64,000 nucleotides of DNA from Paenibacillus endoradicis (GTDB lineage Bacteria > Bacillota > Bacilli > Paenibacillales > Paenibacillaceae). Position 1 is the first letter of the stretch. Each line of letters opens with the position of its first letter. The notes beneath the pieces are model-generated. The model worked only from the letters and a program-made list of their open reading frames with translations. It ran no database searches and had not been told where the DNA came from. The DNA lies in NCBI RefSeq assembly GCF_024721975.1, contig NZ_JANQBB010000001.1:992001-1056000 (forward strand), in the 5' to 3' direction. Shown here piece after piece: positions 46,761 to 56,277 of this stretch. The position numbers and the translations under genes were made by a program.

Positions 46761-47807
46761 ATGCTCAAAAGTCGCTATACGTACTCATTACTTATTCTGT
46801 TGCTATTGGCTTCTTATTCGACTCCGTACTATGCTGCTTCTGCGTCGCCTAATCCTTCCGATTCTAGTCAACGTTCAGTCAGTCAACCTTCCGTTACAAT
46901 TAATGGACAGTTAATTACGCTTCAAGGTCCTCTACCGACGCTAGTAAAAGGAAAAACTTACGTTCCAGCCCAACTTTTTGAGCATCCGGACATTCAAGCC
47001 GAGATTAATGAGTTTCTATTCGAAGATGATTCGAGCGTTTCTATTTTATATTTCAATGGGAATCTTTCAATTACTCCAGATAGTAGCGAGTACTGGGTTC
47101 AGGATTACAATGATGCTGACGATGGGTCTTATACAAAAATCGAATGGAAAAGTCGTCCGCCTTTTCTCTTGGAGAATGATCTTATGGTTCCAATGCGTGA
47201 AGTTGCCGAACGAATTGGGATCTCCGTTGATTGGGATGTAACGACTAGAACAGCGATGCTCACTACCGATGCTGACTTTCGCGCTGAACTTGAATCCCCA
47301 GATGATTGGGCAGAATGGCTGGGGAGGAAACCTCTCGAGATTGATGACCCCTCAGGGAAATCAATAACCGAAGAGGATTTGTCTGATTATATCATTTTAA
47401 ATGACCTTACTGTTCTGGACAAGCTCATACTACATAAATACACAGCAGTACTGCTAATTATTGAAGAGGAAGATGACAAGAAATTTCTCTCTAGGAGTTA
47501 CGTCGACCGTTTGAGAAACGGGAAACTGGACTCGAGTATGGCAATGATCACAGATGAGTACGATGGACCAGATGTAGTCGTTCATAGGTTTGGACATCAC
47601 GTTAGTGTTGGTATGTTTGAGCAAGGCCTTGCTACGGAATACACACATTTTGAGGTGAATTACTTTGTTGATGGAGAGAGAGTCGAAGTTACCTATGATA
47701 TCGCGGGTAAACAAGGCATGTTTTTTGACATTCCTGAGGAAGTCACATTCGGTAATATAACATTTTACGGGAAAAACGGTTATACTTTCGAGACTTACTT
47801 CTGGTAA
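46761..47807 (+). CDS. Secreted protein with copper-amine-oxidase N-like domain
   Basis: 348 residues with a signal peptide (MLKSRYTYSLLILLLLASYS, then PYYAASA). The middle, SVTINGQLITLQGPLPTLVK then LMVPMREVAERIGISVDWDV and TAMLTTD, is the Cu_amine_oxidN1 domain, frequent in Paenibacillus surface proteins and not an enzyme. The C-terminal ~150 residues are not recognised. AAAGGAGAG precedes ATG. Isolated between two terminators. Confidence 0.78.
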   Translation: MLKSRYTYSLLILLLLASYSTPYYAASASPNPSDSSQRSVSQPSVTINGQLITLQGPLPTLVKGKTYVPAQLFEHPDIQAEINEFLFEDDSSVSILYFNGNLSITPDSSEYWVQDYNDADDGSYTKIEWKSRPPFLLENDLMVPMREVAERIGISVDWDVTTRTAMLTTDADFRAELESPDDWAEWLGRKPLEIDDPSGKSITEEDLSDYIILNDLTVLDKLILHKYTAVLLIIEEEDDKKFLSRSYVDRLRNGKLDSSMAMITDEYDGPDVVVHRFGHHVSVGMFEQGLATEYTHFEVNYFVDGERVEVTYDIAGKQGMFFDIPEEVTFGNITFYGKNGYTFETYFW

Positions 47808-47953
47808 ATCGACTAATTTGACCTCTATATTTGAATAAGTAGTTTTTACCACCCACCTTGATACCTATCATCTATTATTTTGAAAATATTCTTAGGTGTT
47901 CGTATAGTGGGTGGCTACACTACCTTAAAATTTATTATTGATACAATGATTGT
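47808..47953. other. Short spacer with weak inverted repeat
   Basis: ACCACCCAC (47849-47857) and GTGGGTGG (47908-47915) may form a weak hairpin between convergent genes. Confidence 0.3.
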
Positions 47954-48452
47954 TTACCCCAGTATTTTTCTAATAATTTGAAGAGGCTTAAGCGTATCTC
48001 CATATGTATCATTTGTTATAATAATTACCATTCCTTTGCTAGGAGCTACACAAATATAGTTACCACCCATCCCAATTAGGACTATGTATCATATGTGGCC
48101 ACCCTCCCCATTCTCCCATTTCTGGCCAATCGAATCCCGCACTCATTGTAAGTAAATGTTCAATCGTTATGTTCTGCTTTCTTGGATCAGAATCATGGAT
48201 TATTGAAGGGAAGAATTCTGATATTGGAGTTGAAAGATCAGGTACTAAGCGTTGCTCAAGTGCTATGCCAATAAGACTTGACGTAATACTTTTTGTGACG
48301 GAATTAACTTTGTGCATTTTCTTCTCTGTTTTGTTATTTTTATAATATTGAAATAAAAGTACATCGTTTTTACTTATTAAACAGCTATGAATTTTTTCAC
48401 GCTTCAATACGTCACTTAAATGGGCACTATTCTTGTTCCATGTAATTTGCAA
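47954..48452 (-). pseudogene. Beta-lactamase-class serine hydrolase, internally deleted
   Basis: The N-terminal ~130 residues include the catalytic SVTKSI (SxxK) and FEYLLTMSAGFDWPE-type sequence, reading to HSPNWDGW then TGA. The far C terminus, GMGGNYICVAPSKGMVIIIT then NDTYGDTLKPLQIIRKIL, appears in the neighbouring frame and stops at 47954. The middle, with the YxN-type and second catalytic motifs, is missing. A large deletion joined the ends, so it is inactive. Confidence 0.8.
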
Positions 48453-48897
48453 ATATTATTCCACCTTCTCATATTGTGTAATCACTCACAGAAATACAAT
48501 GCATTTATATTCTCAAGTTGGGCTAATTCTAGAATTGCATTATAGTCTAGAATTGCATTATAGTAATGTGTTCTATCTCCAGCGACATCATAATCTATGG
48601 CGTCAAGCTTAGATAAATATTGGTTAAACTTTAGTCACTATAATCGATTCGGATTGTACCCTACAGCCCCTAGTTCGAACATATGTTCTGAAAAATTCAA
48701 ATAAGTCATTTTGAGCATTATTACCATATTACACCATAAAACCTTGATATTACATCATAATGATGAGTTTCTCTTATATTAATGCTGATTTTTTCGATGA
48801 GGGCTCAATGAAAAGTGCCACTTTTAACCTTATAGAACATTTGTTCTGTTTTTTTTTGTGCAACAAATCATCATCTAAGGACTTTTACCTCTCCATG
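48453..48897. other. Intergenic with an 18-bp tandem duplication
   Basis: No gene seen. A two-copy tandem repeat TCTAGAATTGCATTATAG lies at 48528-48563. The rest is AT-rich. Confidence 0.5.
48528..48563. repeat. 18-bp perfect tandem repeat, two copies
   Basis: TCTAGAATTGCATTATAG at 48528-48545 and again at 48546-48563, back to back, in non-coding DNA. Confidence 0.7.
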
Positions 48898-48941
48898 AAC
48901 TAAAATCCTTTCATCATAATACTGATGAAAGGATTTTAGTT
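48898..48941. terminator. Perfect 19-bp hairpin terminator
   Basis: AACTAAAATCCTTTCATCA (48898-48916) pairs perfectly with 48923-48941 around TAATAC. It is downstream of the minus-strand ABC operon, so it ends that transcript. A short CTTCTATG tandem run follows (about 48946-48969). Confidence 0.8.
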
Positions 48942-49052
48942 ATAACTTCTATGCTTCTATGCTTCTATGATTGTTAGCTTATAAACTAATAACTTCAAAT
49001 CCTATTATATAATCTCATGAAGTTGCTGCTAGAGTTCATGCGTACGTTTTCG

Positions 49053-50924
49053 CTATCTACCTACATCAATCAAAACTTTAATTGGAATATTAGAGTCCTG
49101 TTCTTTCGTTTCACTTTGAGAATGACGATACAATTCCTCATAGAAACCATTTAGCTCAAGTAGCTCCGTATGTGTCCCTGACTCGACGATCTCACCATGT
49201 CGCATAACGATAATCCGATCGGCATGCATAATAGTAGACAACCGGTGCGCGATAACCATCGTTGTTCGACCTTCAGAAACAACATGCAATGCACGTTGAA
49301 TCAACTGCTCTGACTGTGAATCAAGATTCGCAGTAGCTTCATCCAGAATAAGGATCTTTGGACGAAAAACAATGATACGAGCAAAAGATATTAATTGGCG
49401 TTCGCCTGCTGACAAACCGCTGCCCCGCTCAGACAATTTTGTATCATATCCATCGAGCATTCGACGTACCATAGGATCTGCTCCAACGAATTCACAAGCT
49501 CTAATTACTTCTTCACGGGAGATGGATTCATCGAACATCCGAACGTTATCAATGATGCTGCCTGCGTACAAATAAGGCTCTTGCTGAACCAGACCGACAA
49601 TTCGGTGTAACTGTGCTTGTGGCATCTCTCGAATATCAATATCATCTACGCGAATGCTACCATCTTGAACATCATAGAACCTGCACAACAGGCTCAATAG
49701 TGAGCTTTTACCTGCTCCAGTTGTACCAACGATACCTATCATCTCACTTGGACGGATATGTAAATCCAGTCCACAGAAGACAGGTGATCCATCTCCATAT
49801 GAAAAAGTGATATTGTTAAAATCAATGCGTCCTTTTACAGATTCTACTTCCATTTGATTAGGCTTTGGATGATCCGTTATTTCTGGATTAAGATCAAGCA
49901 CTCCCCAGATCCGATTCACGGCAACGGTCGCCGATTGTAACGTATTCCACTGCTGGGTAATAGCATTAATCGGCTGAAAGAACTGACGGATATATGTGAT
50001 GAATGCGTATAGAACCCCAAATTCTAGTGTATGACCTAGCACTGCATTTCCTCCCACCCATGTCACGAATGCGATGCTAAGGTTACTTAATAGATCAAAG
50101 GACTTATTGAATACCACATGAGTACGTATCTCGCGAATATTAGATTTGAGATACGCTTCATTACGTTCTTCGAATCGTTCTGCCTGTGCCTTTTGTTGTT
50201 GAAATACTTGAATCAAGTTCATACCCGACAGATTTTCAGCTACAAACGCAATCAGGCGAGATAGTCTTGTACGTGCCATCTGATACGTATTGCGCATAAA
50301 TGAACGAAATGATAACGCAATGACTGCAATGATAGGGAGTAATATAAGACAATACATACCTAGAGTAGCGTCTAACTGGAACATCATAATTAAGATGAAA
50401 AATAGCGTAAGACCATCACGTAGTAAAGTGTGTAATACTTGGTTAAAAAATTGGTTTACCGCTTCGGTATCACTTGAAACATGTGTAATCAGACTGCCAC
50501 TAGGTGTCTTATCGAAATAAGACATAGAGAGTTTCGTAATATGTTCGAACAACTGCTTTCTTATCTTTGCCACGATACTTTGTCCTGCAAACTGCAATAA
50601 ATTATTTTGCAAATAAGTGAACAAAAATCCGGATATCGACAGTCCTAAGTAAATCAAGCAGATGATTAGTATACTGCCGAATTCGTTCTTGCCGGACATT
50701 AGATTATCATCGATCACTACTTTAACTAAGTAAGGTTGGAATAACTCAGAAGCAATGGATATTACGGTGCAGATTAGAACTAAAATAAATGTAACCCTAT
50801 GAGGTACCACATAAGAACCTAAAATTCGAAAGGCAGAGCGATATTGATATTTTGGCTTCTTACCTTGTTCCGTATGATGTTCCTTGTGATGTTCCTTGGC
50901 TAGATTTTTATTTGAATGTGGCAT
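49053..50924 (-). CDS. ABC exporter half-transporter, BmrD-like (canonical ATP site)
   Basis: About 623 residues from ATG 50924 (MPHSNKNLAKEHHKEHH), with GGAGGG just upstream; the frame extends 23 codons more into the preceding gene. Six-helix membrane domain, then ATPase with Walker A GTTGAGKSS, signature LSAGERQ and Walker B ILILDEATANLD that keeps the catalytic Glu. The His-rich N-terminal segment (EHHKEHHTEQGKK) is unusual. It overlaps the upstream gene by 17 bases. The pair resembles B. subtilis BmrCD/YfiBC-type multidrug exporters. Confidence 0.88.
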   Translation of the reverse strand: MPHSNKNLAKEHHKEHHTEQGKKPKYQYRSAFRILGSYVVPHRVTFILVLICTVISIASELFQPYLVKVVIDDNLMSGKNEFGSILIICLIYLGLSISGFLFTYLQNNLLQFAGQSIVAKIRKQLFEHITKLSMSYFDKTPSGSLITHVSSDTEAVNQFFNQVLHTLLRDGLTLFFILIMMFQLDATLGMYCLILLPIIAVIALSFRSFMRNTYQMARTRLSRLIAFVAENLSGMNLIQVFQQQKAQAERFEERNEAYLKSNIREIRTHVVFNKSFDLLSNLSIAFVTWVGGNAVLGHTLEFGVLYAFITYIRQFFQPINAITQQWNTLQSATVAVNRIWGVLDLNPEITDHPKPNQMEVESVKGRIDFNNITFSYGDGSPVFCGLDLHIRPSEMIGIVGTTGAGKSSLLSLLCRFYDVQDGSIRVDDIDIREMPQAQLHRIVGLVQQEPYLYAGSIIDNVRMFDESISREEVIRACEFVGADPMVRRMLDGYDTKLSERGSGLSAGERQLISFARIIVFRPKILILDEATANLDSQSEQLIQRALHVVSEGRTTMVIAHRLSTIMHADRIIVMRHGEIVESGTHTELLELNGFYEELYRHSQSETKEQDSNIPIKVLIDVGR

Positions 50925-52668
50925 ATTGGCTTCCCTCCTCTTGAATCGCATGAACCGTAGCATATTGTCCTGGCTCAGCAAGCAGTTCTTCATGCTTACC
51001 TCGCTGAATGATTCGCCCTTCGTCCATTACGATAATAAGGTCAGCATGCTTTAATGCACTGATTCGGTTTGCGATAATAATTGTAGTCTTACCAAGACGT
51101 TCTTCTTGAATTGTCTGTAGAATTTCAGTCTCAGTAACTGAATCTACAGCGCTGACACTATCGTCTAATATCATGAACGGTGCCTGCTTGATAAATCCTC
51201 TGGCAAGACTCGTTCGCTGACGTTGTCCTCCTGATAAAGTGACGCCACGTTCCCCTAGTTTTGTCTCAAATCGATCAGGAAATTCCATAATATTGTTATA
51301 CATCCGTGCTTGTTGCGCAGCAATTTCTATCTCGACTTGCTCCGCTTGCTGTTTAGCAAAGGCTATATTTTCACCAATCGTTGTGCTAAAAAGGAATCCG
51401 TCTTGTGGTACATAAGCGATTTGACTGCGCAAACTGTTGAGTTTAACCTCACTGATGTCCGTTCTACCAATCTGAATTGAACCTTCAGGTGCTTCATAAG
51501 TTCTTAGTAGTAATTTAACAAGCGTTGTCTTACCGCTGCCAGTGCGACCAACAATGCCCAGAGTCATACCAGGTTGAATGATTAGATCGATCTCCCGTAA
51601 AGCTGGCTGAGTTGCTTTTGGATATGAAAAGGTGAGATCTTGGATATGTATAGGGAATCTATCTAGCTCAACATTCACAGCATCTGCCGCCTCAACAATA
51701 TCCGGTTGTACAGCGACCAATTCGTTCAACCGTTGCAATGATGCACGAGATCTTTGCACAGTATTTATTACGTTCCCTATTTGCTGAAGTGGTGTCATTA
51801 GCATACGAACATATAACGTTAAAGCGACGAAATTACCGAGCGTAATCTTTCCAGTTATAGTTAGATAACCACCGAGCATTAATGCAACAATTAAGGATAA
51901 TGAGCCTAAAAAAGGAATGATCGCTTGGAACAATGAGGACATACGAACTAGTGCTAATTGGTTGTCACGAATTCGGTCGACAGTTGATTCAAAACGTTCG
52001 ATCATAAGTGGCTCAACCGCGAATTTCTTGGTGACCCGAATACCACCAAACTGCTCCTCGGCTGACTCAGTCATTGTAGCCAGAGATTGTTGAACTTTTA
52101 ATGAACGCTTGCGAATAGCAGGACCTAGACGTGTCACAATCCAAGGGATTAGAAATAAAGGACCGACAGTTGCTGCAATTAAATAGATTGGAATGTCACT
52201 AAGGAGCATAGCTCCTATACATGAAATTGATAGCATTGTGCCCGTGGCCAGCTGATTGACACCCATGGAGATAGATTCTCTAACTCCAGTAACATCATTC
52301 ATAAAGTAGCTGAGCATCTTACCCGTACCGTTATTTGAATAATATTGCTCACTTAGTGCGGAGAAATGGGAGAATAGTTTACGTCTAGTCATATATTCAA
52401 ACAATCGGCCAACATACATAATGAGATATTGTCCATAACCCCCGATAAGAACATGACCTCCACCTATCAGCAGTAGTAATAAGCTATAACGCACGACATC
52501 ATGTGAAATCAAACCTCCCGACTGGAGTCGATCTGTGAAATCACCGAGCACCTTCGGGAAACAGGCAAATATGATGCTGGCGAGCGCATGCAACGAAATC
52601 GATGAGAGATAGATGCGCCATGTGTCTTTGAAATATGGTTTTAATATACTGGATGACTTCAACTTCAA
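50908..52668 (-). CDS. ABC exporter half-transporter, BmrC-like (degenerate ATP site)
   Basis: 586 residues, start TTG behind AAAGGGGG. Six-helix domain then ATPase: Walker A GRTGSGKTT, signature LSGGQRQRTSLARG, Walker B FMILDDSVSAVD in which the catalytic Glu is replaced by Asp. Together with the canonical partner it gives one active and one degenerate ATP site, the hallmark of heterodimeric exporters. Co-transcribed with the next gene. Transcription starts at the symmetric promoter-operator 52688-52752. Drug export expected; substrates unknown. Confidence 0.88.
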   Translation of the reverse strand: MKLKSSSILKPYFKDTWRIYLSSISLHALASIIFACFPKVLGDFTDRLQSGGLISHDVVRYSLLLLLIGGGHVLIGGYGQYLIMYVGRLFEYMTRRKLFSHFSALSEQYYSNNGTGKMLSYFMNDVTGVRESISMGVNQLATGTMLSISCIGAMLLSDIPIYLIAATVGPLFLIPWIVTRLGPAIRKRSLKVQQSLATMTESAEEQFGGIRVTKKFAVEPLMIERFESTVDRIRDNQLALVRMSSLFQAIIPFLGSLSLIVALMLGGYLTITGKITLGNFVALTLYVRMLMTPLQQIGNVINTVQRSRASLQRLNELVAVQPDIVEAADAVNVELDRFPIHIQDLTFSYPKATQPALREIDLIIQPGMTLGIVGRTGSGKTTLVKLLLRTYEAPEGSIQIGRTDISEVKLNSLRSQIAYVPQDGFLFSTTIGENIAFAKQQAEQVEIEIAAQQARMYNNIMEFPDRFETKLGERGVTLSGGQRQRTSLARGFIKQAPFMILDDSVSAVDSVTETEILQTIQEERLGKTTIIIANRISALKHADLIIVMDEGRIIQRGKHEELLAEPGQYATVHAIQEEGSQYATFK

Positions 52669-52687
52669 TTTCCCCCTTTCATCTTAT

Positions 52688-52752
52688 GTATACAATCGTA
52701 TACAACCATGATTATGTATACGATTGTATACATAATCATGGTTGTATGTCAA
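52688..52752 (-). promoter_or_regulatory. Promoter with doubled palindromic operator
   Basis: On the minus strand TTGACA (52747-52752), 16 bases, TATACA form a promoter. It carries GTATAC-AATC-GTATAC (52688-52703) and its reverse complement GTATAC-GATT-GTATAC (52716-52731). Together these lie in a perfect 21-bp inverted repeat, arms 52701-52721 and 52726-52746. The -10 lies in the operator, so a repressor would block transcription. No regulator gene is next to it. Confidence 0.75.
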
Positions 52753-52816
52753 CAATTATATGTTAAGGATTGCGCTTGAAAAAAATTTATAAATGCTATT
52801 AGACAATGAATTACTA

Positions 52817-52869
52817 TTAATAAGTACAAAAAAAGCCCTATTCAGTAAGGCTTTTTTTATACTTATTAA
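52817..52869. terminator. Terminator between ABC operon and membrane genes
   Basis: A 21-bp stem with one mismatch (52817-52837 with 52849-52869), containing AAAAAAAGCC/GGCTTTTTTT, functional in both directions. It ends the minus-strand transcript from 53998 before the ABC promoter. Confidence 0.75.
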
Positions 52870-52923
52870 TCAACCATATTAATTACCATTCATACAAACT
52901 ATCCGCGCAACATATCTGTTGTG

Positions 52924-53268
52924 TTATTTTCTAGCCGTTTTACGCCGATGAACAGAAAAGCGTATGATGTAATACACTGCCGCGAAGATTAGAAGCACAC
53001 CAACGATTTCAAGTAAATCATCTAAACCGAATGGTTGATCAACCCCAAGTAATATGGATGGGCTTGACCAATATGCGATGTGAAAATTGCTATTAGCTTG
53101 AGAAATAGGAATAGCGTCAACAGATAGCTCAGTATGTAGTTGCGCACTTGGTGATTCACTGAGTAATCGATGAGAGTTCTGAAAAATCTGTAAAACTTGC
53201 CAACCGATAATTAATGACATTAACAATACTGCAAAGATTATGGATTCAATCAATATCCTTTTCCTCAT
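52924..53268 (-). CDS. Small membrane protein, hypothetical
   Basis: 114 residues; helix near residues 7-28 and another near 85-105, with a soluble middle, and a basic C terminus. No family recognised. It overlaps the upstream gene by 23 bases, so it is its translationally coupled partner. Confidence 0.65.
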   Translation of the reverse strand: MRKRILIESIIFAVLLMSLIIGWQVLQIFQNSHRLLSESPSAQLHTELSVDAIPISQANSNFHIAYWSSPSILLGVDQPFGLDDLLEIVGVLLIFAAVYYIIRFSVHRRKTARK

Positions 53269-53983
53269 TGATTAACCTCCACTCTCGATTCCGATGAACT
53301 AACCATATTTTGTAGTCAGTAATTTCATCTTTCAGATTGTAAACGGCATCCATATCCATGTAATGTCCAACCGCAGTAATTGGGATTCTTATTTCAAACT
53401 TAGTTTTTTCAAGTTTTGAAAAATCAATAAACAAACCTTCCTTTGTCGCTTCTAAAAGTATTTTTGAAATAACATTCGGTAAAGGGGTGATCAGCTTTCG
53501 CGAGAAATTTTTCAACTTTAACGTAATGACTCTTGCTAACATCACTTCATAGTCTACTAGCTCACTGACATAAAGTTTATTGAACCAACCATCATCATGT
53601 GCATAATATGCAAATCTCTGTTTAGGTATAACTTGTAAGTTTTTTGCAAGATGGCCAAAGTAGAGCAGTTCAGCAATTTGAAATGAATTCAAATTATCTA
53701 GATCGTCTACTTTGTTGAAATCAACCCAACAAAAATCCCCATATCCGTATACATCATCCGCAATTAATTCATCTATTTCTAGAGAAGTTACATATTCGAA
53801 TCTTGAGGCAAGGTTCAACTGAGCATTATCAAAGTTATGCTTCAATAAGATTAGATTTTCTGGTCTATGCTCAACACATGACATTAATTCATGAAATTCT
53901 ATTCCGTACGAGAAAAAGCATTTACTAGCGAAATCTCTACCACTTACATAAATTACATCTCGTACAGTCTGTTTCTTTTTCAT
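53246..53983 (-). CDS. Hypothetical cytoplasmic protein
   Basis: About 245 residues from ATG 53983 (MKKKQTVRDVIY), preceded by GAGGGA; five codons more are possible. Sequence YGYGDFCWVDFNKVDDLDNL and FAYYAHDDGWFNKLYVSELV recall a conserved uncharacterised Firmicute family sometimes misnamed in databases. No membrane segment or motif with a known reaction. It forms a pair with 52924-53268. Confidence 0.55.
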   Translation of the reverse strand: MKKKQTVRDVIYVSGRDFASKCFFSYGIEFHELMSCVEHRPENLILLKHNFDNAQLNLASRFEYVTSLEIDELIADDVYGYGDFCWVDFNKVDDLDNLNSFQIAELLYFGHLAKNLQVIPKQRFAYYAHDDGWFNKLYVSELVDYEVMLARVITLKLKNFSRKLITPLPNVISKILLEATKEGLFIDFSKLEKTKFEIRIPITAVGHYMDMDAVYNLKDEITDYKIWLVHRNREWRLINEEKDID

Positions 53984-54027
53984 TAGAAAATCCCTCAACT
54001 GTGTTCATATTTGCGTAATGTCTTAAT

Positions 54028-54753
54028 TCAATTGACCAAATATACTTGATCATTAATTGTCACAGTCCCTACTTTAGTTACATCAGCATATAAGCCAAAT
54101 TTTAAATTCATATTTTCATTTATGAGTTTAAGCAGCGTTACATCCTTTTCTAACGTATCTGGATCTATTGTAATCATTGTGCAACGTTCACAAGGGTATT
54201 TAATTGTAAGTTCACTATCACCGATGATTAGTCGTCTACCAATGAGCTCATCTTCATTAATACCTTCTTCAAGCGTTATATAGAAGTTCGCTCTAAATCT
54301 ACGATGATCAAGTCGTTTACCATATAGCTCCTGTAGCCTCTCAATTGAACGATCTGTAATAATTAATATACTTGCATCATCGACACCGAGAAGGTTATTA
54401 GCATTCAGATCAAACTGTTCCATCGCTATCGATGTTTTGGAATACTGCTGAATTTCTTGCCTAAGTTGTTCATCCCAGTTATAGTTCACTCCTTTTGGAG
54501 ATTTAATAGATACCGTTAATTTATGTTCGCCTTGTGAAGATACTAATTGGGCATGATAACCGATCATTGCAGGAATTTTTCTAGCAGTAATATAGCGGTC
54601 CCAACCAGTCTTTTCCTTGTTAACGAAGGCATGTCCACGATCACCTAATAGTCCGTATGCTGCTAGTTGGACAGTATCTAATGTCTCCCCAGAAAAAGAC
54701 TTCACAGGGTATCTATTAATTTCAATGAGTTTGCCTATTTGAGTTGTATACAT
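54028..54753 (-). CDS. MOSC-domain protein
   Basis: About 241 residues from ATG 54753 (MYTTQIGKLIEI), with AAGGGG upstream; an in-frame ATG 18 bases earlier lies on the ribosome site. N-terminal beta-barrel start RYPVKSFSGETLDTVQL and C-terminal MOSC part YPCERCTMITIDPD with the conserved Cys. MOSC proteins bind or handle molybdenum cofactor sulfur. No Moco gene is nearby; role uncertain. Confidence 0.8.
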   Translation of the reverse strand: MYTTQIGKLIEINRYPVKSFSGETLDTVQLAAYGLLGDRGHAFVNKEKTGWDRYITARKIPAMIGYHAQLVSSQGEHKLTVSIKSPKGVNYNWDEQLRQEIQQYSKTSIAMEQFDLNANNLLGVDDASILIITDRSIERLQELYGKRLDHRRFRANFYITLEEGINEDELIGRRLIIGDSELTIKYPCERCTMITIDPDTLEKDVTLLKLINENMNLKFGLYADVTKVGTVTINDQVYLVN

Positions 54754-54813
54754 AGTATGTAACCCCTTCATTCATATCGTGATGCTTCATATTGACTTTA
54801 GAATTTAGCCTAG

Positions 54814-55584
54814 TTAACTTAGTTGTAATTTACTCCGTAATTTCCACCCGTCAATATTGAATCCACCGGTTTCTTTCAGAACATATTCCGTTAAAATTTT
54901 ATAGCAATGAATCATGTTGTCTTCTTCGTCTGCTTTCAATGCTTCTATAAACATAGTCTTGAATTGTTGGTCTGGAAAAGCTTGCTTCATATACTTTCTC
55001 AAGTAAGAAGTTTCCGTTAAGTATAGGCTAATTTGATAATGAGGAATTTGTTCTATCTGGAGGACCGAACAATATATATCAAATAAATCACATAAAGAAT
55101 TGTTATAAACAAACGAGAAATCAAATCGTTTTTGCTCATAACAATCCAATAAATTATCGTAGGCGTCCCATAATGTATATTTCTTAATTTCTATTAATGA
55201 CGGTGATAAGTTGTCGTATGTTTTGGATTTCCAATGTAATGCTTCCTGTTTAAGTTGTTCAATAACACCTATATGATCAAAGATAACTTTTCCAGTAATA
55301 AATTGAACCATTGCCATCGTGCGTTGATCATTATAATCTTCTTGGAAGTAATATCTTATTTGTTGAGGTGGGTTGGAAAAATATTCAATTAACAATCCAT
55401 CAATAATACAATTGCCTCGTTCTCTCCACTCTACATCTTCCGAAAGAATAAGATGAATATCGATATCTGATCGATTAGATGGTTCACCTGTAATATAGCT
55501 GCCGCAAACTAAAGCCCCAACGACATCTTTGTTCTCAATCCAAGTGTTAATAAATTGTTCTACTGCTATTTCCCATGGTTGCAT
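54814..55584 (-). CDS. Nucleotidyltransferase-fold protein
   Basis: 256 residues. N-terminal polymerase-beta fold: VVGALVCGSYITGEPSNRSDIDIHLIL, with GS and two Asp that bind metal and nucleotide. C-terminal ~150 residues are helical. Related to aminoglycoside-type or unknown-function nucleotidyltransferases common in Bacilli. GGAGGTG precedes ATG 55584. Substrate unknown. Confidence 0.8.
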   Translation of the reverse strand: MQPWEIAVEQFINTWIENKDVVGALVCGSYITGEPSNRSDIDIHLILSEDVEWRERGNCIIDGLLIEYFSNPPQQIRYYFQEDYNDQRTMAMVQFITGKVIFDHIGVIEQLKQEALHWKSKTYDNLSPSLIEIKKYTLWDAYDNLLDCYEQKRFDFSFVYNNSLCDLFDIYCSVLQIEQIPHYQISLYLTETSYLRKYMKQAFPDQQFKTMFIEALKADEEDNMIHCYKILTEYVLKETGGFNIDGWKLRSKLQLS

Positions 55585-55650
55585 TAACGAACACCTCCTG
55601 ATGTGTAGAATAAATGTTTTCTACCTAAATTTAGCTAATCATAACCAACC

Positions 55651-55815
55651 TCAATGTTCTGTCCGCTGTGAAGATGATCGATCTTTGAGTAAATAAATTA
55701 ATTGCTTCAGAGATTTATCTATTTCTTTGGAATGATTCAATTGGCTTTTTAATGTTACTTCGATACTAATCACACAGATTAGTATAATAAACAGTAAAAT
55801 AATGACTATAAACAT
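55651..55815 (-). CDS. 54-residue membrane peptide
   Basis: Starts MFIVIILLFIILICVISIEV at ATG 55813-55815, eight bases after GGAGG; stop TGA 55651-55653. One hydrophobic helix then a charged, helical tail (KSQLNHSKEIDKSLKQLIYL). It is too short for the usual gene finder but has a correct ribosome site, so it is probably real. Function unknown. Confidence 0.55.
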   Translation of the reverse strand: MFIVIILLFIILICVISIEVTLKSQLNHSKEIDKSLKQLIYLLKDRSSSQRTEH

Positions 55816-55837
55816 GAAGATAACCTCCATTCATTTG

Positions 55838-56242
55838 TTAACCAAAGAGTATATCCATGACAGTACCTAATGTTCCTGCGTTCTTACCCCTTAAGACACT
55901 AGGATCATAGATTTCAACGAAGCCACAGTGATTGCATGAGACAAATAGGAAATGATTATGTTGAATATCTAATAGTTTACTAAGTCCAGTGCCTGTCATC
56001 GCCACTTCTTTTACTCGGCAATCATCGCATTGACACTTTGCACACTTAAAGTTGTCATTTATCGTATCCACTACAGACGGATTATTGTCGTAGTGTGTAT
56101 CTGGATAATGTAATGGTTCTGAGTCAGTTGAATCTGAGATATCAAAATCACTATCGGATACGTCATGTAACTTTCGATGACATACTGGACACTTACCGTT
56201 TTTGATTTCTATCTCATTTTGACACCACGGGCATTCGATCAT
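55838..56242 (-). CDS. Zinc-ribbon protein (DUF2082-like)
   Basis: About 134 residues from ATG 56242 (MIECPWCQNEIEIKNGKCPV). Two zinc-ribbon parts: an N-terminal CPWC...CPVC and a C-terminal CAKCQCDDCRVKEVAMTG with SCNHCGF near the end. A C-x-x-C pair of pairs and the LSKLLDIQHNHFLFVSC-type sequence match the uncharacterised DUF2082 zinc-ribbon family. The middle is an acidic linker. Function unknown. Confidence 0.7.
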   Translation of the reverse strand: MIECPWCQNEIEIKNGKCPVCHRKLHDVSDSDFDISDSTDSEPLHYPDTHYDNNPSVVDTINDNFKCAKCQCDDCRVKEVAMTGTGLSKLLDIQHNHFLFVSCNHCGFVEIYDPSVLRGKNAGTLGTVMDILFG

Positions 56243-56277
56243 AATTACACATCCTGTCAATATAGATTTCTGAAAAC

